Assembly (NCBI GenBank): GCA_016793635.1
Contig: JAEUMD010000018.1
Span: 1-64,000 of the forward strand
Source: Hyphomicrobiaceae bacterium
GTDB lineage: Bacteria; Pseudomonadota; Alphaproteobacteria; Rhizobiales; Hyphomicrobiaceae
Direction of reading: 5' to 3'
DNA length: 64,000 nt
Part shown: positions 1-9,062 of the stretch, one piece after another
How the letters are laid out: each line of letters starts with the position of its first letter
Numbering within the stretch: position 1 is the stretch's first letter
Notes under the pieces: model-generated
Seen by the model: the letters and a program-made list of their open reading frames with translations, nothing else
What the model was told of the DNA's origin: nothing
Databases searched by the model: none
Made by a program: the position numbers and the translations under genes

Positions 1-1
1 C

Positions 2-1222
2 GACAAGGCGACGATGGAGGTCGAGGCGGTCGACGAAGGCACGCTGTCCAAGATCCTCGTCGCGAGCGGTACCGAAGGCGTCAAGGTCAACACGCCGATT
101 GCCGTGATCGCGGGAGAAGGCGAGGCCGCGGGCGCCCCTGCGCCTGCCGCTGCCGCCGCGCCAATCGCCGCGCCCGCGATCGTCACTACGGTGGCCGCGC
201 CCGCCGCGAAGCCGACTCAGCCCGAAAAGAACTACGACAAGCACGTCACGATCACCGTCCGCGAAGCGCTGCGCGATGCGATGGCCGAGGAAATGCGTCG
301 CGATGCGAACGTCTTCCTGATGGGCGAGGAAGTCGCGCAGTACCAGGGCGCCTACAAGGTGAGCCAGGGCCTGCTGCAGGAGTTCGGGCCCAAGCGCGTG
401 ATCGACACACCGATCACCGAGCATGGATTCGCCGGGCTGGGAGTCGGTGCGGCCTTCATGGGGCTGCGGCCGGTGGTCGAATTCATGACGTTCAACTTCT
501 CCATGCAGGCGATCGACCAGATCATCAATTCGGCCGCGAAGACGCTCTACATGTCCGGCGGCCAGATGGGTTGCCCCATCGTGTTCCGTGGTCCGAACGG
601 CGCGGCCGCGCGCGTCGCGGCGCAGCACAGCCAGGACTATTCGGCCTGGTACTCGCATATTCCCGGCCTCAAGGTCGTCGCGCCCTACACGGCGGCCGAC
701 GCCAAGGGCCTGCTCAAGGCTGCCATCCGCGATCCGAACCCGGTCATCTTCCTCGAGAACGAGATCCTCTACGGCCAGAGTTTCGAAGTGCCGAAGCTCG
801 ACGATTTCGTCCTGCCCATCGGCAAGGCGCGCATTCATCGCCCCGGCAAGGACGTGACGATCGTCGCCTGGTCCATCGGCATGACCTACGCGACCAAGGC
901 GGCGGCGGAGCTTGAAAAGCTCGGCATCGATGCCGAGGTGATCGACCTCAGGTCGCTGCGGCCGCTCGACACCGAGACCATCATCGCCTCGGTGATGAAG
1001 ACGGGCCGCATCGTCACCGTCGAGGAAGGCTGGCAGCAATCTGGCGTCGGCGCGGAAATCTCGGCCCGCGTGGTCGAGCAGGCCTTCGACTATCTCGATG
1101 CGCCGCCGGCCCGCGTCTCGGGCAAGGACGTGCCGATGCCCTATGCCGCCAATCTCGAAAAGCTGGCGCTGCCGTCGGTCGCCGAGGTCATCGAGGCGGT
1201 CAAGGCCGTCACCTACAAGTAA
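2..1222 (+). CDS. pdhB: Pyruvate dehydrogenase E1 component, beta subunit (5'-truncated by window edge)
   Basis: Thiamine-dependent E1-beta subunit, which works with E1-alpha to decarboxylate pyruvate and reductively acetylate lipoyl groups. The reading frame is open from base 2, so the true start lies upstream of the window. The first visible residues are the end of a lipoyl domain around the DKATMEVE motif, whose Lys carries lipoate. An Ala/Pro-rich linker follows, then the E1-beta transketolase pyrimidine domain beginning near '[15 protein letters not shown]' and the transketolase C-terminal domain. A lipoyl domain on E1-beta is typical of alphaproteobacterial PDH clusters. The stop is followed within 13 bases by the next start, so it is operonic with the DUF5076 gene and pdhC. 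Function is secure; only the amino terminus is missing. Confidence 0.96.
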   Translation, partial: DKATMEVEAVDEGTLSKILVASGTEGVKVNTPIAVIAGEGEAAGAPAPAAAAAPIAAPAIVTTVAAPAAKPTQPEKNYDKHVTITVREALRDAMAEEMRRDANVFLMGEEVAQYQGAYKVSQGLLQEFGPKRVIDTPITEHGFAGLGVGAAFMGLRPVVEFMTFNFSMQAIDQIINSAAKTLYMSGGQMGCPIVFRGPNGAAARVAAQHSQDYSAWYSHIPGLKVVAPYTAADAKGLLKAAIRDPNPVIFLENEILYGQSFEVPKLDDFVLPIGKARIHRPGKDVTIVAWSIGMTYATKAAAELEKLGIDAEVIDLRSLRPLDTETIIASVMKTGRIVTVEEGWQQSGVGAEISARVVEQAFDYLDAPPARVSGKDVPMPYAANLEKLALPSVAEVIEAVKAVTYK

Positions 1223-1234
1223 TCCGGAGGGGTG

Positions 1235-1528
1235 ATGCCCGCGCCCTTCGAGGCTCTCGCCGTTCCCCCGACCGCCCTTGAGAAGGGCGGCGTGGAGATC
1301 GTGCGCGCCGCCATCGTCGAGGGTGGCCTGCACATCTCGGTGCGCCGTGCCTTCGAGGATGCTCAAGGCTGGGGCATGGTGCTGGCCGACATCGCCCGTC
1401 ATGTCGCACGCATCCACGCCATGGAGACCGGTGCCCCCGAGGCGCTGACGCTCGACCGCATCCGCAACATGCTCGACGCCGAACTCGACAGCCCGACCGA
1501 TCCGGGCACGACCACCGCCATCAGCTAA
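1235..1528 (+). CDS. Small conserved protein, DUF5076-like
   Basis: A 97-residue cytoplasmic protein with no signal peptide or membrane segment, lying between E1-beta and E2 of pyruvate dehydrogenase. The ATG at 1235 is preferred over the GTG at 1232 because GGAGG at 1226-1230 is better spaced from it. Size and position match the DUF5076 family, which I recall between pdhB and pdhC in Hyphomicrobiales; its biochemical role is unknown to me. The tight spacing (12 bases from pdhB, 24 to pdhC) implies cotranscription and perhaps a regulatory or assembly role for the complex. The family call is from memory of context and sequence character, not a search. Confidence 0.8.
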   Translation: MPAPFEALAVPPTALEKGGVEIVRAAIVEGGLHISVRRAFEDAQGWGMVLADIARHVARIHAMETGAPEALTLDRIRNMLDAELDSPTDPGTTTAIS

Positions 1529-1552
1529 CCGGCCCCGTCCGGAGGACCGACC

Positions 1553-2920
1553 ATGCCCATCGACATCCTGATGCCCGCGCTGTCCCCGACGATGGAGAAG
1601 GGCAATCTCGCGAAGTGGCTGAAGAAGGAAGGCGACGCCATCAAGGCCGGCGACGTCATCGCCGAGATCGAGACCGACAAGGCGACCATGGAGGTCGAGG
1701 CGGTCGACGAGGGTATCCTCGCCAAGATCGTGGTGCCCGAGGGCTCGCAGGACGTGCCGGTGAACCAGCTGATCGCGGTGATCGCCGGCGAGGACGAGGA
1801 CGTGAAAGCCGCTGCGGGCGGGGCAGGGGCCGCCAAGCCGCCACCGAAGGCCGAACCCGTCGTCAAGTCGGGCGGCACGGAGGTCGGCAACGGTGCGCCA
1901 GCCGCCGCGAGCGCCCCTGTGCCGCAGGCTGTATCCCTGCCTCCTGCACCCGCCAGCATTGCGCAGGCTGCGTCCGGGGTTCGCTTGTTCGCCTCGCCGC
2001 TGGCCAAGCGCATCGCCAAGCTCGACGGCATCGACCTCTCGAAGGTGGTCGGTTCCGGCCCGCATGGCCGCATCGTTGAGCGTGATGTGAAGGCTGCTGC
2101 CGCCGGCGGTACGGCCAAGGTAACGCCCGCGGCGGCTCCGGCAGCCGCTCCCGCCGGGCCGAAGGCCGCGCCTATCTCGGCGCCCTCGGACGAGCAGATC
2201 AAGAAGCTGTTCGAGCCGGGTTCCTACGAGGAGATCCCGCATGACAACATGCGCAAGGTCATCGCCCGCCGCCTGACGGAAGCGAAATCGACCATTCCAC
2301 ACTTCTACCTGACCATCGATTGCGAGTTGGACGCACTTCTGTCGCTACGCGAGCAGATCAACAAGGCCGCGCCAGTGAAGGACGGCAAGCCCGCCTACAA
2401 GCTCTCGGTCAACGACATGGTCATCAAGGCGCTGGCCATGTCGCTGCGCGCGGTTCCCGAAGCCAATGTCTCCTGGACCGACGGGGCCATGCTCAAGCAC
2501 AAGCATGCCGATATCGGGGTCGCGGTCTCGATCCCCGGCGGCCTGATCACGCCGGTGATCCGCGATGCCTGCCACAAGACGCTATCGACCATCTCCAACG
2601 AGATGAAGGATCTCGCGGCCCGCGCCCGCAACCGGAAGCTGAAGCCCGAGGAATACCAGGGCGGCACCTCGGCCGTGTCCAATCTCGGCATGTTCGGCAT
2701 CAAGGACTTCTCGGCGGTCATCAATCCGCCTCACGCGACCATTCTGGCTGTCGGGGCCGGGGAGAAGCGGGTGGTCGTCAGGAACGACCAGCCCGCGATC
2801 GCCACGGTGATGAGCGTCACGCTCTCCACCGACCACCGCGCGGTCGACGGGGCGCTGGGCGCGGAACTGATGCAGGCCTTCAAGGGCTATATCGAGAGCC
2901 CGATGGGGATGCTCGTCTGA
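1553..2920 (+). CDS. pdhC: Dihydrolipoamide acetyltransferase (E2) of pyruvate dehydrogenase
   Basis: E2 core enzyme, which transfers the acetyl group from lipoamide to CoA. It has 455 residues in the usual order: one lipoyl domain (about 1-80, lipoylated Lys43 in ETDKATME), an Ala/Pro-rich flexible linker, a peripheral subunit-binding domain (about 144-182, ending GRIVERDV), a second linker, and the catalytic acyltransferase domain (about 225-455) with the HRAVDG active-site motif near the end. The start is preceded by a good GGAGG site. The DNA around 1677-1716 nearly repeats the lipoyl-coding DNA at the very start of the window, because E1-beta carries a matching lipoyl domain. Confidence 0.97.
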   Translation: MPIDILMPALSPTMEKGNLAKWLKKEGDAIKAGDVIAEIETDKATMEVEAVDEGILAKIVVPEGSQDVPVNQLIAVIAGEDEDVKAAAGGAGAAKPPPKAEPVVKSGGTEVGNGAPAAASAPVPQAVSLPPAPASIAQAASGVRLFASPLAKRIAKLDGIDLSKVVGSGPHGRIVERDVKAAAAGGTAKVTPAAAPAAAPAGPKAAPISAPSDEQIKKLFEPGSYEEIPHDNMRKVIARRLTEAKSTIPHFYLTIDCELDALLSLREQINKAAPVKDGKPAYKLSVNDMVIKALAMSLRAVPEANVSWTDGAMLKHKHADIGVAVSIPGGLITPVIRDACHKTLSTISNEMKDLAARARNRKLKPEEYQGGTSAVSNLGMFGIKDFSAVINPPHATILAVGAGEKRVVVRNDQPAIATVMSVTLSTDHRAVDGALGAELMQAFKGYIESPMGMLV

Positions 2921-2935
2921 CAGGACGTACCGGCC

Positions 2936-3337
2936 ATGAAACAGTTTGTTCTTTCCGCTTTCGCCGCCGCCCTTCTGGCCGCTCCGGCCTTCGGGCAGAC
3001 GCCTGCGCCGCGCCCCAATGACGGCGCTTTCAACCTGCCGGTCATGTGCGACACCGAGGCCAATTACGATCGTATCGTCGCGCTCTCCTCGCTCGACGTG
3101 AACGACGCCGCCGCCGTCCGCGAATGGCAAACGCTGACGCAGCAGAGCTGCGTCGTGCCGTCCTTCGGCGCCGGTTTCATCGTGGCCGAGGAGAAGGGCG
3201 AGATGGTCCAGATCGAACTTCGCGCCACGAACGCGGCCGGTCAGGTGCAGAGCGGCGGACGCTTCTGGATGGCAAAGCGCCATGCCGACCGGTTCCGCTG
3301 CGCGGCCGTCACGCTCAACGCCCGCACGACCTGCTGA
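2936..3337 (+). CDS. Small secreted protein of unknown function
   Basis: A 133-residue protein with a classic Sec signal peptide (Lys at position 2, hydrophobic stretch, cleavage near AFGQ around residue 21). The mature part is hydrophilic with four cysteines, which could form disulfides in the periplasm. It starts 15 bases after pdhC and runs in the same direction as the rest of the pdh operon. I do not recognise the family. Coding character is supported by the signal peptide, the sustained frame and the operon position. Confidence 0.75.
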   Translation: MKQFVLSAFAAALLAAPAFGQTPAPRPNDGAFNLPVMCDTEANYDRIVALSSLDVNDAAAVREWQTLTQQSCVVPSFGAGFIVAEEKGEMVQIELRATNAAGQVQSGGRFWMAKRHADRFRCAAVTLNARTTC

Positions 3338-3358
3338 CGGCGGAGGGGCGGGCCGGCC

Positions 3359-3490
3359 ATGGTGCGCGTGATCCTGTCGCTTTTCCCGGCGCTGACCCTG
3401 TCGCTCCTCGCCGTCGGCATGGTCGCCCTCATGCAGCGGGGAGGGCCGCGTCGGCACGGCATGAGGGCCGCGATTCAGGGAGGCCGATAA
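3359..3490 (+). CDS. Small membrane protein, 43 residues
   Basis: A short frame from ATG 3359 to TAA 3488-3490, lying between two operonic genes and ending three bases before the next start. It is preceded by a GGAGGGGCGGG-type purine run at 3341-3351. The product is one hydrophobic segment (about residues 4-25: Ile/Leu/Ala/Val-rich with Pro10) followed by a basic tail with several Arg, which by the positive-inside rule suggests a single-pass inner-membrane peptide. There is no family assignment. Support is position, spacing and composition only. Confidence 0.5.
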   Translation: MVRVILSLFPALTLSLLAVGMVALMQRGGPRRHGMRAAIQGGR

Positions 3491-3493
3491 GCC

Positions 3494-3988
3494 ATGCAGC
3501 CGGCCGCCATGTCGTATCTGCCCTACATGTCGCTGGTGGTGGCGGGCCTGTCGCTCGGAACCTCGATGTTCCAGGGCTATTCGTACACGCGTCAGCTCGA
3601 CGTCGCACAGCGCAACGTCATCCGGGGCGAGTATCTGCGCACCTGTCGCGACATCATCGACGCCTATTTCCAGATCAAGATGCGCGCCTATGCCATGAAC
3701 GAGACCATGGCGAAGCCGGGTGGATCCGGAGCCATCGATCCGCTGGTTCAGCGGGAGGCCGAGGCCAGCGTCTTCCGGTTCGGCGCGCTCGGCACCTTCC
3801 TTGCCAATTTCCGCGACGACCGGGTTCGCGAGCGCTACACGCAGCTGTCCGCCAAGCTGTTCGCCATCGCCCGCGAATCCTACAGATCGCCGCGCGCCGA
3901 TTTCGACAGGGCCTATGGCGAGGTCGACGCGCTGTTCGCCGAGATCAACGAAGACTGCGCGCGCACCGCGCGGCTGACCTTCCTCTAG
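3494..3988 (+). CDS. Membrane-anchored hypothetical protein
   Basis: A 164-residue protein with one amino-terminal hydrophobic segment (about 6-27) and a mostly helical, charged remainder, so probably an inner-membrane anchor with a cytoplasmic or periplasmic helical domain. It starts three bases after the preceding 43-residue membrane protein and ends 43 bases before lpdA, so it is embedded in the pdh operon. I do not recognise a family. The pairing with the preceding small membrane gene suggests they act together, but this is inference. Confidence 0.75.
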   Translation: MQPAAMSYLPYMSLVVAGLSLGTSMFQGYSYTRQLDVAQRNVIRGEYLRTCRDIIDAYFQIKMRAYAMNETMAKPGGSGAIDPLVQREAEASVFRFGALGTFLANFRDDRVRERYTQLSAKLFAIARESYRSPRADFDRAYGEVDALFAEINEDCARTARLTFL

Positions 3989-4031
3989 CCGTCCCTCATC
4001 CCGTTCCGCCGGTCATCGAAAGGCTCACTCC

Positions 4032-5468
4032 ATGTCCTACGACATCATCGTCATCGGCGGCGGTCCGGGCGGCTACGTGGCCGCGATCCGCGCCGCGCAG
4101 CTCGGCTTCAAGACGGCGGTGCTGGAGCGCGAGCATCTCGGCGGCATCTGCCTCAACTGGGGGTGCATACCCACCAAGGCGCTGCTGCGTTCGGCGGAGA
4201 TCTATCACTACGCCACTCACGCCAAGGATTACGGACTGACGCTGAACGGCACGATGGGCATCGACATGGCGGCGGTGGTCAAGCGATCGCGCGGCGTCTC
4301 CGCGCAGCTCAATGGCGGCATCGGCTTCCTGATGAAGAAGAACAAGATCGACGTCATCTGGGGCGAGGCGAAGATATCGAAGCCCGGCGAGGTCGTGGTC
4401 TCGGAAGTGTCGAAACCGGCAATGCAGCCGCAGGTGCCGCCGCCGAAGGGCACGCTGGGGGCGGGGACCTATGCCGCCAGGCACATCATCGTCGCGACCG
4501 GTGCGAGACCGCGCGTGCTGCCCGGGATCGAACCGGACGGCAAGCTGATCTGGACCTATTTCGAAGCGATGAAGCCGGAGGCCATGCCGAAGAGCCTGAT
4601 CGTCATGGGTTCGGGCGCCATCGGCATCGAGTTCGCCTCGTTCTATCGCACCATGGGCGCCGAGGTGACCGTGGTCGAGGTTCTGCCACAGATCATGCCG
4701 GTCGAGGATGGCGAAATCGCCGCGCTGGCGCGGAAAAGGTTCGAGAAGCAGGGCATCAAGATTCTCACGTCGACCAAGGTCACCAGGGTCGAGAAGGCCG
4801 CGAACTCCGTCACGGCGACCGTCGAGGACGATAAGGGCAACAAGCAGACCCTGACTGCCGAGCGGATGATTTCCGCCGTGGGCGTGGTCGGCAATGTCGA
4901 GAATCTCGGGCTCAAGAAACTCGGCGTCGCGATCGATCGCGGCACGATCAAGACCGACGGGTTCGGCCGGACCAACGTGCCGGGCATCTACGCCATCGGC
5001 GACGTCGCGGGGCCGCCGATGCTGGCGCACAAGGCCGAGCACGAGGGCGTCATCTGCGTGGAGACCATCAAGGGCCTGCATACCCACGCGATGGACAAGC
5101 TGATGATCCCCGGCTGCACCTATTGCCACCCGCAGGTGGCTTCGGTCGGCCTCACCGAGGCCAGGGCGAAGGAGGCCGGCTACAGCCTCAAGGTCGGTCG
5201 TTTCCCGTTCATCGGCAACGGCAAGGCTATCGCGCTCGGCGAGCCGGACGGCCTCGTGAAGACCATTTTCGACGCCAAGACCGGCAAGCTGATCGGCGCG
5301 CATATGGTTGGCGCTGAGGTGACGGAGCTGATCCAGGGCTTCGTCGTCGCGATGAATTGCGAGACGACCGAGGAGGAACTGATCCATACGGTGTTCCCGC
5401 ATCCGACCCTGTCGGAAATGATGCACGAGAGCGTTCTCGATGCTTACGGCCGGGTGGTCCACACCTGA
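4032..5468 (+). CDS. lpdA: Dihydrolipoamide dehydrogenase (E3)
   Basis: FAD enzyme that reoxidises dihydrolipoamide with NAD+, completing the pyruvate dehydrogenase cycle. It is 478 residues, close to the family norm. FAD-binding GGGPGGYVAA is at the N terminus. The redox disulfide pair is Cys40 and Cys45 in GGICLNWGCIPTKALL. The NAD-binding MGSGAIGIE segment is mid-protein, TNVPGIYAIGDV forms the second FAD motif, and the C-terminal His-Glu dyad lies in FPHPTLSEMMHE. It has an insertion relative to the shortest family members around residues 120-155 (Pro/Gly-rich). As last gene of the pdh cluster it is likely dedicated to PDH, although E3 is often shared. Confidence 0.97.
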   Translation: MSYDIIVIGGGPGGYVAAIRAAQLGFKTAVLEREHLGGICLNWGCIPTKALLRSAEIYHYATHAKDYGLTLNGTMGIDMAAVVKRSRGVSAQLNGGIGFLMKKNKIDVIWGEAKISKPGEVVVSEVSKPAMQPQVPPPKGTLGAGTYAARHIIVATGARPRVLPGIEPDGKLIWTYFEAMKPEAMPKSLIVMGSGAIGIEFASFYRTMGAEVTVVEVLPQIMPVEDGEIAALARKRFEKQGIKILTSTKVTRVEKAANSVTATVEDDKGNKQTLTAERMISAVGVVGNVENLGLKKLGVAIDRGTIKTDGFGRTNVPGIYAIGDVAGPPMLAHKAEHEGVICVETIKGLHTHAMDKLMIPGCTYCHPQVASVGLTEARAKEAGYSLKVGRFPFIGNGKAIALGEPDGLVKTIFDAKTGKLIGAHMVGAEVTELIQGFVVAMNCETTEEELIHTVFPHPTLSEMMHESVLDAYGRVVHT

Positions 5469-5864
5469 CGACGGCCGCCATTCGTCGGGCGGACGGGGAT
5501 AAGTCCAGCCACCGTTCCGAAACGGGAAAAAAAATTGCAGCCGCGCAAGGCCCGGCGCCGCCTGGCTTCGGCAATCCATCGGGGGAGCCGGCGGGCATTT
5601 CTTCAGCCCGAATCAATCCCCGGCCATGCGGTCGGCCCTATTCTCCCGGCGGTTGGAACGGGAGGCTCGTGAATGGCTGTCGGGATCGCTTTAGGGGCAA
5701 TGCTGTCCGCGCTTCTGGCTGTCCTCGCCCCGGCAGTCGCGGCGCCGGCACGGTGCGGGTTCATCGGTTCGGAGGTGGCTGTCCGGAAGGCCGCGCCCTC
5801 AATGCAGAAGGGCCGGCACGAGGCCGACCCTTCCGGAGTTTCCGCGAATGAGCGCGCTCAGGCG
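5469..5864. other. Intergenic region between convergent lpdA and an L,D-transpeptidase gene
   Basis: No gene is secure here. It holds an A-run at 5526-5535 and the hairpin at 5807-5833. An ATG at 5673, preceded by a GGGAGG-like site, opens a frame whose first 24 residues look like a signal peptide ending VAAPA, but the frame then runs antisense through the L,D-transpeptidase gene. I treat it as unproven. Confidence 0.5.
5807..5833 (-). terminator. Hairpin downstream of the L,D-transpeptidase gene
   Basis: An 11-base stem with one G.T/C mismatch (5807-5817 with 5823-5833) and a 5-base loop, 32 bases past the stop of the minus-strand gene. There is no strong T-run, so it is a weak intrinsic terminator or a transcript-stabilising hairpin. 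Confidence 0.4.
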
Positions 5865-6539
5865 TCAGCTGGTGACGGTGGAGCCCGGCGGCAGGACGAT
5901 GGCGGTCGCGCCGGTCGGGACGCGGCCGTAGAGATCGATGATGTCCTGGTTCAGGAAGCGGATGCAGCCCGACGAGACCTGCGTGCCGATGGTCCACGGC
6001 TCGGTGGTGCCGTGCAGGCGGTAGAGCGTGTCGCGGTTGCCGCGGTAGAGGTAGAGGGCGCGGGGCCCGAGCGGGTTCTCCGGGCCGCCGGGCAGGCCGC
6101 CGGCATAGGGACCGTAGCGCTCCGGCTCGCGGCGGATCATGTCGGTGGTCGGGGTCCAGCGCGGCCAGGCGGCCTTGCGGCCGATCGAGGCGATGCCGGT
6201 CAGGTTGAAGCCCTCTTCCTTGCCGACGCCGACGCCGTAACGCATGGCGCGGCCGCCTTCCATGACGAGATAGGCGTAGCGGGCGGTCGGGTCGACGACG
6301 ATCGTGCCCGGATATTCACGGCCACGATAGGGAACCTCGCGGCGCCACCAGCGCTCGTCCACCTGCGACAGGTCGATGGCCGGGATCGGATAGGGCTCGC
6401 CGGTCACCTCGCCATACATCGCGAGATAGTAGGGATCGGACTGCGGAGTGCGCACCGCCAGCTCCTCCCGGCGCGTGGTGCACGCGCCCAGGATAAACGG
6501 TGCTCCGAGCACGAAGAAACGGCGATCAACGGTCATCAT
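5865..6539 (-). CDS. L,D-transpeptidase (YkuD domain) lipoprotein
   Basis: Periplasmic enzyme of the YkuD family, which forms 3-3 cross-links in peptidoglycan or attaches proteins to it. The start is taken at ATG 6539, because from there the protein begins with a lipoprotein signal (RRFFVLGAPFILGAC lipobox). The frame runs further upstream, but without a signal. The catalytic domain fills the C-terminal half, with the His in YRLHGT and the nucleophile Cys192 in SSGCIRF. The length of 225 residues is usual. It is followed by a hairpin and faces lpdA tail to tail. Acylation at the lipobox Cys would tether it to a membrane. Confidence 0.9.
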   Translation of the reverse strand: MMTVDRRFFVLGAPFILGACTTRREELAVRTPQSDPYYLAMYGEVTGEPYPIPAIDLSQVDERWWRREVPYRGREYPGTIVVDPTARYAYLVMEGGRAMRYGVGVGKEEGFNLTGIASIGRKAAWPRWTPTTDMIRREPERYGPYAGGLPGGPENPLGPRALYLYRGNRDTLYRLHGTTEPWTIGTQVSSGCIRFLNQDIIDLYGRVPTGATAIVLPPGSTVTS

Positions 6540-6792
6540 CAGCCTCAAACTTGCCCACGCCGGTTCGGTTCCGGGCGCGGTCATGAACCAAGGGTCGGGT
6601 CGTTAGCACCCGCGCAGGGCCGCAAACATGACGAAGTCGTGAGACCAGGGTAATCCGCCAGCAGCTGTTGCTGCGGTGCATCACCTGTGTCCCACGCACC
6701 GCACCAGAAGGCGGCATTCCCGCACACAATGGCAGATGAGGGTTAATTCAAGGCAACCGCGCCGTACGCGCGACGCGGGCGCAAGCGACCGG

Positions 6793-8121
6793 TCAGAGCG
6801 CCGCGTGCAGGTCGTATTCGGTCGAGCGGTCGATCTTCACCGTCACCAGTTCGCCGACGGCGAGCTTGCGCTTGGTGTGGATGAAGACCGAGCCGTCGAT
6901 CTCGGGCGCATCACCCTTTGAGCGGGCCTTGACCACCGTCGGGCCGACCTCGTCGACGATCACCTGCTGGCGGGTGCCGACCTTCTTCTTCAGGCGGCGG
7001 GCGGAAATCTCCGCCTGCTTCTTCATGAAGCGGTGCCAGCGCTTGTCCATGACATCGGGCGGCACATGGCCTTCCAGCCCGTTGGAGGTGGCGCCCGCGA
7101 CGGGCTCGTATTTGAAGCAGCCGACGCGGTCGAGCTGCACCTCGTCGAGCCAGTCCAGCAGGAAGGAGAACTCGTCCTCGGTCTCGCCGGGAAAGCCGGT
7201 GATGAAGGTCGAGCGGATGGTCAGGTCCGGGCAGACCTCACGCCACGACCGGATGCGGTCGGCGGTCTTCTCCTGATGCGCCGGGCGCTTCATGCGCCGG
7301 AGCACGTCGGGGTGAGCGTGCTGGAAGGGAATGTCGATGTAGGGAAGGATCTTGCCCTCGGCCATCAGCGGGATGACCTCGTCGACATGCGGATAGGGGT
7401 AGACGTACTGCATCCGCACCCAGACGCCGAGCTCGCCCATGGCCTGCGCCAGGTCGAGGAACTTCGTGCGCCAGGTCCGGTCGCGCCACTGGCTCTCGGC
7501 GTATTTCACGTCGACGCCATAGGCCGAGGTGTCCTGGCTGATGACCATGATCTCCTTGACGCCGGCGGCGACCAGCTTCTCGGCCTCGCGCATCACCTCG
7601 GCGAGCGGGCGGGAGACGAGATCGCCCCTGAGCTTTGGGATGATGCAGAAGGTGCAGCGGTTGTTGCAGCCCTCGGAAATCTTCAGATAGGCGTAGTGGC
7701 GCGGCGTCAGCTTGATGCCCTGCGGCGGCACGAGGTCGAGATAGGGCTGGTGCTGCGGGGGCGCGGCTTCGTGGACGGCGGCGAGCACGCTCTCATATTG
7801 CTGCGGGCCGGTAATCGCCAGCACGGCGGGGTGGGCCGCGCGAATCTGCTCGGGCTCGGCGCCCATGCAGCCGGTGACGATGACGCGGCCGTTCTCCTTC
7901 AGCGCGTCGCCGATGGCGGCGAGACTCTCGGCCTTGGCGCTGTCGAGGAAGCCGCATGTGTTGACCAGAACGAGGTCCGCGCCCTGGTGGTTGCGCGCGA
8001 GCTCATAGCCCTCGGCCCTCAGCCGCGTGATGATGCGCTCGGAATCGACCAGCGCCTTCGGGCAACCGAGCGAGACGAACGAGATTTTCGGCGCGGGCGA
8101 GGGGGCGGAGGTTGCGGTCAT
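6793..8121 (-). CDS. rimO: Ribosomal protein uS12 methylthiotransferase RimO
   Basis: Radical-SAM enzyme that methylthiolates the conserved Asp of ribosomal protein S12. The 442 residues have the family order: UPF0004 domain (starting [13 protein letters not shown]), radical-SAM core with the CxxxCxxC cluster motif in [10 protein letters not shown], and a C-terminal TRAM domain. [12 protein letters not shown] distinguishes RimO from the related MiaB. The gene stands alone, with a tRNA-Ser gene divergently placed 114 bases beyond its start. Confidence 0.96.
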   Translation of the reverse strand: MTATSAPSPAPKISFVSLGCPKALVDSERIITRLRAEGYELARNHQGADLVLVNTCGFLDSAKAESLAAIGDALKENGRVIVTGCMGAEPEQIRAAHPAVLAITGPQQYESVLAAVHEAAPPQHQPYLDLVPPQGIKLTPRHYAYLKISEGCNNRCTFCIIPKLRGDLVSRPLAEVMREAEKLVAAGVKEIMVISQDTSAYGVDVKYAESQWRDRTWRTKFLDLAQAMGELGVWVRMQYVYPYPHVDEVIPLMAEGKILPYIDIPFQHAHPDVLRRMKRPAHQEKTADRIRSWREVCPDLTIRSTFITGFPGETEDEFSFLLDWLDEVQLDRVGCFKYEPVAGATSNGLEGHVPPDVMDKRWHRFMKKQAEISARRLKKKVGTRQQVIVDEVGPTVVKARSKGDAPEIDGSVFIHTKRKLAVGELVTVKIDRSTEYDLHAAL

Positions 8122-8234
8122 CGCGGCTCTGGCTTCCGGAAAGCGCCGCCTTTAGGCCAATCGGCGCGCGGCGACAAGCATTGCCGCTGGTTCCGCTTGT
8201 CTCCGGGCCCGAGCTTTGGCAGGAAGGCGGCACC

Positions 8235-8324
8235 GGAGAGGTGGCCGAGTGGTTTAAGGCAGCGGTCTTGAAAACCGCCGTGGGTTCACGCCCACCGTGG
8301 GTTCGAATCCCACCCCATCCGCCA
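8235..8324 (+). tRNA. tRNA-Ser (anticodon UGA)
   Basis: A cloverleaf is visible: D-arm, anticodon stem GCGGT/ACCGC with loop CTTGAAA (anticodon TGA), a long class II variable arm (GTGGG/CCCAC), T-arm GTGGG-TTCGAAT-CCCAC and an encoded CCA tail. The acceptor strands are GGAGAGG and CCCATCC, which leaves positions 4-69 (G.A) and 5-68 (A.C) unpaired. A T-rich stretch at 8334-8352 may end transcription. The gene borders the accessory island to its right. Confidence 0.93.
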
Positions 8325-8574
8325 CTTCCATTTGCTTTTGCTTTTTTTGCCCGTTGCCCAGTGTTCAACCACCACGTCATCCACGAGTGCTGCGGCGATT
8401 GGGCGGACGGCCCGCGCTGGTGAATTCCGCGAATCCGCCGCAACGGTGAAGCAGGTCGATCTCGGTGCTCGGCCACGCCGCAACCTCGAACCGCGCCACG
8501 CAGGTGACGCAGGGCGTCAGTTCTTGCTTGGCGCCGGCGATTTACGTTTCGCGAAGAAGGATCGCTCGACGTGA

Positions 8575-9051
8575 ATTGGTGGCGCCGATGATATAAACTC
8601 CGGGTTGCACTACAACTGGCACCGGCATTACGATCCCACCATCGGCCGCTACACCCAGCCCAACCCGCTGGGGTTTGTCGATGGGCCGAGTGTGTATGGG
8701 TATGCCGGCGGTACACCTTATCGGTCTGTGGATCCCGAAGGCCGGTATTGGTGGCTCTTAACGCCAGCCGCCCGCTGCGCCACCAATCCAAAGTGCCGTA
8801 CCGTTGTCATCAACTATTGCAAGCGGAAACTCAAGGAGTTCTGGAAAGATGAGCATGGGGGCTCAAGAAAGGCTCCAAATCAGACAGCAAACAAGCAAGC
8901 GGCGGATGCTCTTGCAGAGGCTGCTCGACGCCAGAACCGCGAGGTGACAAGACAGCTTGAACGTGAGTGGCACGACCATATAACTGGAGAAGGATTTGAT
9001 GGATATCAAGAATTGCTACAGGAAGCACTTCGGTGGCTTCTTGAACAATAG
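8575..9051 (+). pseudogene. RHS-repeat protein, C-terminal tip fragment with variable toxin-like domain
   Basis: The frame opens at a stop (8572-8574) and goes straight into the conserved end of an RHS core: SGLHYNWHRHYDPTIGRYTQ, then GFVDGPSVYGYAGG and a VDPEGR motif. About 100 variable residues follow. In complete RHS proteins the segment after this motif is the polymorphic C-terminal effector. Here the variable part is charged and helical (QTANKQAADALAEAARRQ, then EWHDHITGEGFDGYQELL); I recognise no toxin family. There is no start codon or core region upstream, so it is an orphan tip. A TTG at 8605 could serve as a start but gives no complete RHS protein. It lies 11 bases before a probable immunity gene. 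Confidence 0.75.
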
Positions 9052-9062
9052 AGGCATCGAAG

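Noticed and set aside
3996-5579. A 527-codon minus-strand frame opposite lpdA
   Set aside because: Low-complexity Arg/His/Asp composition and complete overlap with lpdA; a GC shadow.
5673-6653. A plus-strand frame whose first 24 residues resemble a signal peptide, with a purine-rich site upstream
   Set aside because: After about 60 codons it runs antisense through the L,D-transpeptidase gene with shadow-like composition. The signal-like start may be chance; left as unproven.
7033-8271. A 412-codon plus-strand frame opposite rimO
   Set aside because: Antisense to a certain gene and without recognisable domains.
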